Positions 7,177 to 12,814 of a DNA stretch of 12,814 nucleotides are shown piece after piece. How positions within the stretch are numbered: the stretch's first letter is position 1; the number at the start of each line of letters is the position of its first letter. Source of the stretch: Clostridia bacterium (GTDB lineage Bacteria; Bacillota_A; Clostridia; Lachnospirales; Lachnospiraceae); contig JAAYYM010000246.1 of NCBI GenBank assembly GCA_012515365.1, forward strand, positions 1 to 12,814, in the 5' to 3' direction. The notes below the pieces were generated by a model, which worked only from the letters and a program-made list of their open reading frames with translations, ran no database searches and was not told where the DNA came from. The translations under genes and the position numbers were made by a program.

Positions 7177-7235
7177 AGTTTCATTAAGCATATTTTGTGA
7201 ACTAAAAATATTACTAAATAAATGGAGGTATAAAA

Positions 7236-7709
7236 ATGGAGTTTAAAGGTGTTACTCATATTGGAATGACGGTAAAGAATATAGATAAATCCATAGAGTT
7301 TTATAGAGATATTTTAGGATTAAAAGTGTTTGGTGGCCCTACAGAATTTGTTATCGATGAGGCAGATGGACTAGGAATGGGAGTGGACGGAGCTGAATCG
7401 AGAATATGTATGGTTGATTTAGGAAACGGGCAGGCTATTGAAATGATGGAATTTAAAGCGCCTCCGTATGGATGGAATGAATCATTGCCCCCAAATGCTT
7501 TAAGTCATCATCATATCACTTTAAAAGTTGACGATATCCATAATGCGGTTAATGAATTAAAAGAAAAAGGTGTAGAAGTTGTTTATAAGCCCCAGTTAAT
7601 AACAGAAGGTGTGCTTGAGGGTATATGGTGGGCATATATTAAGGATCCAGACGGCATTATAACAGAATTGATGGAGTTTACAAAAGATGCGACTTTTGAA
7701 CGCAGGTGA
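7236..7709 (+). CDS. VOC-family metalloprotein (methylmalonyl-CoA epimerase / glyoxalase-like)
   Basis: The 157-residue product has two beta-alpha-beta-beta-beta halves of the vicinal-oxygen-chelate fold. It opens THIGMTVKNIDKSIEFYRDILGLK, and the second half begins HHITLKVDDI and ends DPDGIITELMEF. Probable metal ligands by family position are H8, E69 (or E72), H93 and E144. Known relatives include methylmalonyl-CoA epimerases, glyoxalase I and dioxygenases; in an anaerobic cluster an epimerase, isomerase or lyase role is more likely than an oxygenase. It follows the lipoyl gene after 59 bp, with TGGAGGT before the ATG and no convincing promoter in the gap. Its stop almost overlaps the start of the glycyl radical enzyme, so the two are probably co-translated and may act in sequence. 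The substrate is unknown. Confidence 0.82.
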   Translation: MEFKGVTHIGMTVKNIDKSIEFYRDILGLKVFGGPTEFVIDEADGLGMGVDGAESRICMVDLGNGQAIEMMEFKAPPYGWNESLPPNALSHHHITLKVDDIHNAVNELKEKGVEVVYKPQLITEGVLEGIWWAYIKDPDGIITELMEFTKDATFERR

Positions 7710-7714
7710 TAAAA

Positions 7715-10168
7715 ATGGAAATGGAAGAAAAACAATTATGCGATTTTGAATCTGATGTAAATATAAAATCAATTAATAGGAAAGCTTGGGATAAAGGATG
7801 CAATGATAGAATTAATAGGCTTAGAAATAATTACTGGAAGACGAAACCAACGATTGATGTGGAAAGGGCTTCAATTTATACCAAGGTTTATAAAGAAACA
7901 GAAGCTGAAGAAGAGATAGTCAGAAGAGCAAAGGCCATGTATAGATACTTTAATGAGAAGACTATTAGTATTGGCGAAGATGACCTAATAGTAGGATCCT
8001 ATGGTAAAACAGGAAGGGCCGCCGTTGTAAATCCTGATCTTTCTTATCAGTGGGTTAGAGATGAATTAGATACCATGTCAACAAGAGCTCAGGACCCGTA
8101 TGGTATTACAGATGAAGACAAAAGAAATCTAAAGGAAGAAGTATTCCCATATTGGAACGGGCGTTCAATTCAGGATTACTGTTATGCTAATCTGAATGAA
8201 TTTCATAAATGGCTTATAAGTGAGACGTACATCATATCAAGTGTCCATACTGAAACAGGTGTAGGTGAATGTGTACCTGCGTTTGGAGGCATGCTATTTA
8301 AAAAGGGTTTCAAAGGTATAGAAGAAGAAGCAAAGGAGAAACTGGAAAGTCTGGATATTCATGATGCAGACATTATTACTGAGCAGGCTTTCTATAATTC
8401 AGTAATTCTATCGTGCGAAACAGCAAAGATTCAGAGTGAAAGATATGCAGCCATGGCTAGGGAACTTGCGGAGAAGGAAATTAGACTTGATAGAAAAGAA
8501 GAGCTTCTGAGCATTGCAAAGGTGTGTGACAGAGTTCCTTATTATCCTCCGGAAACTTTCCATGAGGGCGTACAGTTTATTTGGTTCACTATGATTATGA
8601 TGTGGACTGAGGAAAACGGAACAGCCATTTGTATAGATAGGCCTGATCAGTATCTTTATCCATTATATAAAAAAGACAAGAAAGATGGTGTGCTTACAGA
8701 TGACAAAGTACTGGAATTGCTGGAATGTCTTTGGATAAAGATGGCAGAAGTAATATATTTTATTTCTGCTGCTTCTGCTGAGTTTTATGCGGGGTATCAG
8801 ACATTCCAAGGATTGACGCTTTCTGGAGTGGACATTGACGGAAAGGATGCAACTAATGAGCTTTCATGTCTGATGCTTCAGGCCACAATGGATTTGCAGA
8901 TGCATTCGCCAACCATAAATGTTAGGCTTAACAAGCAGACACCAGATTTTTTCTATGAAAAACTAGTTGACCTTATCAAGTTGGGAACTGGTCAGCCAGC
9001 TCTTTACTTCGACGATGCAGTATATGGTATTATGGATGAACTGAATGTAAAAAGAGAGGACGCAAAGAACTGGTGTGTGGGAGGATGTGTAGAGCCACAA
9101 ATACCAGGTAAGACACATCGCTGGGATGAAGGCGGACGTTATAGTTATGCAAATGCAGTGGAGTATGCCCTGACTAACGGATACAGCCGGATATATAATA
9201 GACAAATAGGCCTAAAAACAGGGAACCCTAGAGATTTCAAAACATATGAGAAATTTGAGGATGCCGTAAAGAACCAACTGACATATTTGATTGATACCGT
9301 TATATATATTACAAAGGTTGCTGAACGAGCTCATCAGTTAAAAGCAATAAAGCCTATGCAATCTACGGTTACAGAAGGGTGTCTGGAGTCCGGCAAGGAC
9401 ACTATGAACGGGGGCGCAATTTATAATCTGGGGCCAGGGTTAGAGACTACAGGTATAGCTGACTTAGCTGATTCTATGGTAGCCGTTAAGAAATTGGTTT
9501 ATGAAGATAAAAAGATAACCATGGATGAACTGGTAATGGCAATTGAATCCAATTTTAAAGGGTATGAGCCGTTGCGGCAGATGCTGATTAATGGTGCACC
9601 AAAATATGGGAATGATATTGATGAAGTGGATTTGCTTTTATGTAAAATGTTGGAGTTTTCAATTGTGAAAACCAAGCAACACAAAAATATAAATGGAGAT
9701 CCATTCTGCACAGGGCTTGTGCCAGTAAGTGGCAATATACCTCATGGCAAAGGCGTGTGGGCATTGCCTAGCGGAAGAAAAGCTGGTGAACCTTTGGCTG
9801 ATGGCGCATCTCCTTTTAACGGATATGATAGGAACGGGCCGACCGCTGTTATAAAGTCATTGTGCAAGTATAATCCTTCTTCATCAAGTTGTGGTACATT
9901 GCTCAACATGAAATTCTCACCGCAAATGCTACAATCGAAAAGAGGTAGGGAAAATTTCATAAATATGCTGAAAACGGAAAATAGTCTTGGCGGATATCAT
10001 GTTCAGTTTAATATAGTCAATAACGAAACATTGAAAAAAGCTCAAGAAAATCCTCGAGAATATTCGGATCTGATGGTGCGTGTGGCAGGGTACAGTGCAT
10101 TTTTTGTAGATTTACATAAGGAAGTCCAAGACGCAATTATTTCAAGAACAGAAAATACGAATTGGTAA
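7715..10168 (+). CDS. Glycyl radical enzyme of the PFL/diol dehydratase/CutC superfamily, substrate unknown
   Basis: The 817-residue protein has a full PFL-like barrel and a C-terminal glycyl-radical domain. The radical loop is RVAGYSAFF with Gly792. The active-site loop is GGCVEPQIPGK with thiyl Cys458 and catalytic Glu460, the C-V-E-P signature shared by glycerol/propanediol dehydratase and choline TMA-lyase. Other family blocks include DQYLYP, GLTLSGVD, DATNELS, SGRKAGEPLADG and NGPTAVIKS. By-eye alignment to glycerol dehydratase suggests its substrate ligands are changed: GECVPAF at 184-190 where that enzyme has a GH-x-x-x-DY block, ENGTA at 300-304 where it has NGHS, and Glu472 in place of its Asp447. 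The ATG at 7715 fits AGGTGAT at 7704-7710; an in-frame GTG at 7706, overlapping the VOC stop, would add three residues. The cognate activase follows. Confidence 0.93.
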   Translation: MEMEEKQLCDFESDVNIKSINRKAWDKGCNDRINRLRNNYWKTKPTIDVERASIYTKVYKETEAEEEIVRRAKAMYRYFNEKTISIGEDDLIVGSYGKTGRAAVVNPDLSYQWVRDELDTMSTRAQDPYGITDEDKRNLKEEVFPYWNGRSIQDYCYANLNEFHKWLISETYIISSVHTETGVGECVPAFGGMLFKKGFKGIEEEAKEKLESLDIHDADIITEQAFYNSVILSCETAKIQSERYAAMARELAEKEIRLDRKEELLSIAKVCDRVPYYPPETFHEGVQFIWFTMIMMWTEENGTAICIDRPDQYLYPLYKKDKKDGVLTDDKVLELLECLWIKMAEVIYFISAASAEFYAGYQTFQGLTLSGVDIDGKDATNELSCLMLQATMDLQMHSPTINVRLNKQTPDFFYEKLVDLIKLGTGQPALYFDDAVYGIMDELNVKREDAKNWCVGGCVEPQIPGKTHRWDEGGRYSYANAVEYALTNGYSRIYNRQIGLKTGNPRDFKTYEKFEDAVKNQLTYLIDTVIYITKVAERAHQLKAIKPMQSTVTEGCLESGKDTMNGGAIYNLGPGLETTGIADLADSMVAVKKLVYEDKKITMDELVMAIESNFKGYEPLRQMLINGAPKYGNDIDEVDLLLCKMLEFSIVKTKQHKNINGDPFCTGLVPVSGNIPHGKGVWALPSGRKAGEPLADGASPFNGYDRNGPTAVIKSLCKYNPSSSSCGTLLNMKFSPQMLQSKRGRENFINMLKTENSLGGYHVQFNIVNNETLKKAQENPREYSDLMVRVAGYSAFFVDLHKEVQDAIISRTENTNW

Positions 10169-10189
10169 AGCTAAAATATGACTAGCTTT
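10167..10189 (+). repeat. Small intercistronic hairpin after the GRE stop
   Basis: AAAGCTA (10167-10173) pairs perfectly with TAGCTTT (10183-10189) around a 9-base loop, starting within the GRE stop codon. There is no T-run, so termination is unlikely. It could stabilise the GRE part of the transcript or lower translation of the activase, which is needed only in catalytic amounts. Confidence 0.4.
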
Positions 10190-10229
10190 GGCAGAATCAT
10201 TGTTATTGATGGGAGGAATACTGCTGAAT

Positions 10230-11129
10230 ATGGCCATTGTATTTGATATACAGAAATTTAGTGTAAATGATGGACCGGGAATTAGAACGATAGTGTTTCT
10301 CAAGGGCTGTCCATTACATTGTCAGTGGTGTGCTAATCCAGAATCAAATGCATTCAAACCGGAGTTAATGATATATCCTCATAAATGTATAGGATGTGGG
10401 AAATGTGCAGAGACTTGCGAATCTGGATGTTTTGAAATGCAGGGGGGGAACCATATATATAACAGGAGCGATTGTATTAATTGTGGTAAATGTACAGAAA
10501 AGTGTTATGCTGAGGCAAGGCGTATGTCAGGCAAGGAAATGACGGCCAAAGAGATTATTGAGGAAGTTGATAAGGATGAATTGTTTTATGAAAATTCAGG
10601 AGGGGGAATAACGTTTTCCGGAGGCGAACCTTTGTGTTATCCAGATTTGGTAGCAGAAGTTTTGAGTTATTATAAAAATAAAGGCATATCCACAGCAATA
10701 GAAACATGTGGATACGTGCCATGGGAAGACTTTGAAAAGGTGAGCTCGCATCTGAATTTAGTGATGTTTGATATTAAAATATTAGATGATGAAAAACACA
10801 GAAAATATACAGGAGTTTCTAACAAGGAAATACATGTGAATTTTATGAAAATCTCACAGTTGGTAACGACGGTTGTTAGGATACCAATCATTCCGACGAT
10901 AAATGATTCAGAACAGGATATAAAAGCATTCGGAGAATTTGTCAGCCGAGTAAGAAACAAGGTAAAAAAAATACATATTTTGCCGTATCATAAGCTTGGA
11001 TTAAACAAATACCAAGCATTAGGTAGAGAATACTCTTTACAAAATCTGAAAATGCCTTCGGACGATCACATGGAAGAAATTAAGGAACAACTGGAATCTT
11101 ATGGATTTTATGTTTGCATTGGTGGATAA
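10230..11129 (+). CDS. Glycyl-radical-enzyme activating enzyme (radical SAM activase)
   Basis: This enzyme reductively cleaves S-adenosylmethionine to generate the glycyl radical in the preceding GRE. The 299-residue product begins MAIVFDIQKFSVNDGPGIRT, the standard activase N-terminus. The radical-SAM CX3CX2C is at C27, C31, C34 (GCPLHCQWC). An inserted ferredoxin-like domain has two [4Fe-4S] motifs, C53-x2-C56-x2-C59-x3-C63 and C82-x2-C85-x2-C88-x3-C92, as in activases of the glycerol dehydratase/CutC type rather than the shorter PflA type. GGGITFSGGEPL is the SAM-binding segment. The ATG at 10230 gives the family N-terminus, though its GGGAGG (10211-10216) is a longish 12-13 bases away. 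An in-frame TTG at 10188 would add an atypical 14-residue leader. It is the last gene of the cluster. Confidence 0.93.
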   Translation: MAIVFDIQKFSVNDGPGIRTIVFLKGCPLHCQWCANPESNAFKPELMIYPHKCIGCGKCAETCESGCFEMQGGNHIYNRSDCINCGKCTEKCYAEARRMSGKEMTAKEIIEEVDKDELFYENSGGGITFSGGEPLCYPDLVAEVLSYYKNKGISTAIETCGYVPWEDFEKVSSHLNLVMFDIKILDDEKHRKYTGVSNKEIHVNFMKISQLVTTVVRIPIIPTINDSEQDIKAFGEFVSRVRNKVKKIHILPYHKLGLNKYQALGREYSLQNLKMPSDDHMEEIKEQLESYGFYVCIGG

Positions 11130-11140
11130 AAATCTATAAA

Positions 11141-12166
11141 TCAATTTTTTATTAATTGTATACCACCTTTTATAGCTTCTACAGATTGTGCGATAATACC
11201 TTGCAAATAGTTTTCTTCATAGTTTGAATCAATGGACAGTTCTGGCAAGTAATTAGAAGGAATATTTTTCAAACAACTCTCCTTTATTTCTGATAGCATA
11301 GTTTCATTGAATAGACTTCCGGTTAAGATTATGTTGGAAGGACTGATTATAGGCACTATAGAAGAAATAGCCTGAACGATAATGGGAATAAAATATTTTT
11401 TGGTATTAAGTTGATTGAGCAATGCTGATAAAGACAATCCGTGTGGTAGATATCTTATTTCTCCAGATAAGTTGTGGTATCCCTTGAGTACTCTTCCGTC
11501 TATAACGAATCCTGCGCCATAGATAAAATTTGCAGGGGCAAAGATAATTGCAAGAACATCTTCAGCTAACTCAGGATGCTTTTTATAATATCCGTAGGCC
11601 ATTAAATGCATGATGTTGTCGACTATTATTGGCAAGTTGTATTCTTTTGATAATAGATCCTTCAAATTAACACCGTTTAATTTTTCTGTGTCACAATAGT
11701 CAATAGCACCATTATTGACGAGACCAGGTATGCCTATACCTATAGCGTCGATATTATCATACTTGTCAATCATTTTTTTAATAACTTGATTGATAGTGTC
11801 ATAGTCCACATAGTCCTTCTTCACAACACCCTTGTCTAAGATATGCCCTTGGAGGTTAACTAGAGCATAATCTACAAAATTGGATTTTCTGTCTGACATA
11901 ATGCTTATGCACAATACAAATGAGTAGTCCGCATTATATATATAAGTTCTAGAAGGTCGCCCGATCTCGGATCCTACAATATTACCTTCTTTCACCTCTC
12001 CCGTTTCAACTAATTCTCTGAGAATGTTGCCACACGTGGCAACACTAAGTCCTGTAATATTTGCTAATTCTGCTCTGGTAGCTTGCTGTAATTCCTTTAT
12101 CGCAGCTGTAATTAAGTTAGTATTTGTTTGTTTTACAAGCCTTGTGTTGTTTCTTATTTTTTGCAT
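11141..12166 (-). CDS. ROK-family transcriptional regulator with degenerate kinase and zinc motifs
   Basis: The 341-residue protein has an N-terminal winged helix-turn-helix (about residues 15-70; ELANITGLSVATCGNILREL is the HTH core), followed by a ROK domain of the NagC/XylR/Mlc group. Mlc-like landmarks remain (GIGIPGLV, NLSGEIRYL), but the ATP-binding DxGxT is lost. The usual GEIGH...CxCGxxGC zinc site is also missing, leaving GEIRYLPHG with no cysteines. The domain is therefore probably a pure ligand sensor. The ATG is complementary to 12164-12166, with AAAGGA 5-6 bases upstream. It converges on the activase with 11 bp between stops and is divergent from the gene at 12466. By position it is the likely local regulator of the cluster; its effector may be the pathway substrate rather than a sugar. 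Confidence 0.88.
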   Translation of the reverse strand: MQKIRNNTRLVKQTNTNLITAAIKELQQATRAELANITGLSVATCGNILRELVETGEVKEGNIVGSEIGRPSRTYIYNADYSFVLCISIMSDRKSNFVDYALVNLQGHILDKGVVKKDYVDYDTINQVIKKMIDKYDNIDAIGIGIPGLVNNGAIDYCDTEKLNGVNLKDLLSKEYNLPIIVDNIMHLMAYGYYKKHPELAEDVLAIIFAPANFIYGAGFVIDGRVLKGYHNLSGEIRYLPHGLSLSALLNQLNTKKYFIPIIVQAISSIVPIISPSNIILTGSLFNETMLSEIKESCLKNIPSNYLPELSIDSNYEENYLQGIIAQSVEAIKGGIQLIKN

Positions 12167-12228
12167 TTTAATCCTTTGTTTTATCCTTTCAGTAAAATTA
12201 ATTCATATAATAATTATTTTAGAAAAAC

Positions 12229-12258
12229 ATAATACCATAAGCGACGCCTTGCTGTCAA
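12229..12258 (-). promoter_or_regulatory. Promoter of the ROK regulator gene
   Basis: On the minus strand there is a perfect -35 TTGACA (complement of 12253-12258), an 18-bp spacer, and TATTAT (complement of 12229-12234), 5 of 6 to the -10 consensus. The predicted start near 12222 gives a leader of about 56 bases before the ROK ATG. Confidence 0.65.
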
Positions 12259-12264
12259 TGGTAT
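12232..12264. repeat. Inverted repeat overlapping the ROK promoter (possible autoregulatory operator)
   Basis: ATACCAT (12232-12238) and ATGGTAT (12258-12264) are perfect 7-bp inverted arms 19 bp apart. One arm overlaps the -10 box and the other touches the -35 box of the minus-strand ROK promoter. A dimer bound here would block the promoter, consistent with autorepression. That the ROK protein is the binder is inference. Confidence 0.45.
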
Positions 12265-12272
12265 GGAGTGGG

Positions 12273-12323
12273 AATATACTTATATTTAAAAAATATTTTT
12301 TTATGTGTTAATGCAAGTATATT
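12273..12323. repeat. Nested AT-rich inverted repeats between the divergent promoters
   Basis: AATATACTT (12273-12281) and AAGTATATT (12315-12323) are perfect 9-bp arms. Between them is the palindrome AAAAAATATTTTTT (12288-12301). The centres differ by about 3 bp. This could be a second regulator site or curved DNA. A similar half (ATATACTATATTT, 916-928) lies upstream of the main cluster promoter, differing by one base insertion. Confidence 0.4.
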
Positions 12324-12395
12324 TTAAATTATAAGGAATGAGAAAAAGCCAAAAGGATTGCAATTAAAATCTCAGAAATATAGATACAAAACTAT

Positions 12396-12424
12396 TTGAC
12401 AAAACATAAAATAAGTTATATAAT
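12396..12424 (+). promoter_or_regulatory. Perfect-consensus SigA-type promoter
   Basis: TTGACA (12396-12401), exactly 17 bp, then TATAAT (12419-12424): both hexamers match at all six positions with ideal spacing. The predicted start is near 12431, about 35 bases before the ATG at 12466. Such a strong core promoter usually needs repression, which fits a divergent ROK repressor gene. Confidence 0.85.
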
Positions 12425-12465
12425 AACATAAATAAAAAAACTACACATAATGAAAAGGATAATAA

Positions 12466-12814
12466 ATGAGTAAAATAATTGATGAAACAAATAGAGGATA
12501 TATAGAAGGCCTTATCCCTAAAGGAATACCAGATTGGAAAAAATCATGGCAAGAGGGTTATAAAATAGGAAAATCAATAGAAATTCCTGACACTCCTTTC
12601 AACAAAAAATATGGCGTAAAAGATGAAGTTGAGTATAGAAGCAAGATGGCCAATCAAGGTATAGTCACTTGGCAAATCAATACGGGTCTCGCAAGTGTTG
12701 ATGAACAAGTAGCTGCCCTGCATGAAGCTGAAGCATTTAATGAAGAAACTGGTCTTCGCATAAGTTATGCGCATCAGTTACCAAAAAATATTGTTGGTAC
12801 ACCTAAAGACAAAA
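12466..12814 (+). CDS. Unrecognised protein, N-terminal part (runs off the right edge)
   Basis: An ATG at 12466, with AAAGGA (12454-12459) 6 bases upstream and a perfect promoter before it, opens a frame of 116 codons with no stop before the window ends. It begins MSKIIDETNRGYIEGLIPKG and later has NQGIVTWQINTGLASVDEQ. No signal peptide or membrane segment is visible; the composition is soluble and enzyme-like, with two Trp in the first 30 residues. I do not recognise the family. The run from about residue 62 (K-x-x-x-x-GI...G-A-x-x-DE) faintly recalls the barrel entry of glutamate-mutase-like cobalamin enzymes, but this is too weak to assign. It is transcribed divergently from the ROK gene and probably shares its control. 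Confidence 0.75.
   Translation, partial: MSKIIDETNRGYIEGLIPKGIPDWKKSWQEGYKIGKSIEIPDTPFNKKYGVKDEVEYRSKMANQGIVTWQINTGLASVDEQVAALHEAEAFNEETGLRISYAHQLPKNIVGTPKDK

Larger units (their letters stand above)
12167..12465. other. Divergent intergenic control region of about 300 bp
   Basis: This AT-rich gap lies between the ROK gene (minus) and the next gene (plus). It contains a promoter for each direction, an inverted repeat spanning the ROK promoter, and a nested AT-rich inverted repeat between the promoters, each listed separately. A plus-strand open frame from 12024 to 12311 reaches in from the ROK gene, but it is antisense to coding sequence and has no protein-like support. Confidence 0.7.

Noticed and set aside
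7177..7235. Possible internal promoter before the VOC gene
   Set aside because: No pair of -35/-10 hexamers with acceptable spacing was found; the 59-bp gap contains only a good ribosome binding site, so co-transcription is the simpler reading.
11130..11160. Bidirectional terminator between activase and ROK genes
   Set aside because: Only a weak CAATT/AATTG pairing (11142-11146 with 11154-11158) exists, largely inside the ROK coding end; not enough to call a terminator.
1..12814. CRISPR array, tRNA/rRNA genes, riboswitch, or microcompartment shell genes that often accompany GREs
   Set aside because: No regularly spaced repeats, tRNA-like cloverleaf, conserved riboswitch core or BMC-domain protein was seen; none of the enzymes shows an obvious encapsulation-peptide extension.

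Overview
The window looks like a piece of an AT-rich anaerobic Firmicute chromosome (Clostridia / Lachnospiraceae-like). Signs are strong AGGAGG-type ribosome binding sites, consensus SigA-like promoters, oxygen-sensitive glycyl-radical chemistry and a ROK-family regulator. No RNA genes, CRISPR array or prophage genes were seen.

Layout. Positions 1-48 (minus) hold the first 16 codons of a gene that leaves the window. Positions 161-372 are a scar of an IS3-family (IS407-like) insertion sequence: only the transposase C-terminus and one probable terminal repeat. A terminator-like hairpin lies at 469-522. About 500 bp of non-coding DNA follows, containing a near-symmetrical dyad (828-860), and it ends in a good promoter (996-1024).

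That promoter opens a tightly packed plus-strand cluster of nine genes (1073-11129). In order they are: dihydrolipoyl dehydrogenase (E3); a bare E2 acyltransferase core; a HyuA-like ATPase of the hydantoinase/oxoprolinase family; the alpha and beta subunits of an acetoin-dehydrogenase-type, thiamine-diphosphate-dependent E1; a free-standing lipoyl-domain protein; a VOC (glyoxalase/epimerase-fold) protein; a glycyl radical enzyme (GRE); and its radical-SAM activase. A ROK repressor (minus, 11141-12166) converges on the activase. Divergent from the ROK gene, a perfect consensus promoter (12396-12424) drives an unrecognised gene that runs off the right edge.

How the genes may work together (inference). 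The GRE, made active by its activase, would do a radical elimination or C-C cleavage on an unknown substrate. The VOC protein, and perhaps the HyuA-like kinase/ATPase, would reshape or activate an intermediate. The E1-lipoyl carrier-E2-E3 set would cleave a 2-oxo or alpha-hydroxyketone product to acyl-CoA plus NADH. Two features set the cluster apart. The E2 is split into a catalytic core and a separate lipoyl carrier, with no peripheral-subunit-binding domain anywhere. The GRE has the common GCVEP catalytic loop but, in a by-eye alignment, lacks the substrate-binding residues of glycerol/diol dehydratases. The cluster is a candidate for an undescribed anaerobic catabolic pathway. Its substrate cannot be named from sequence alone.
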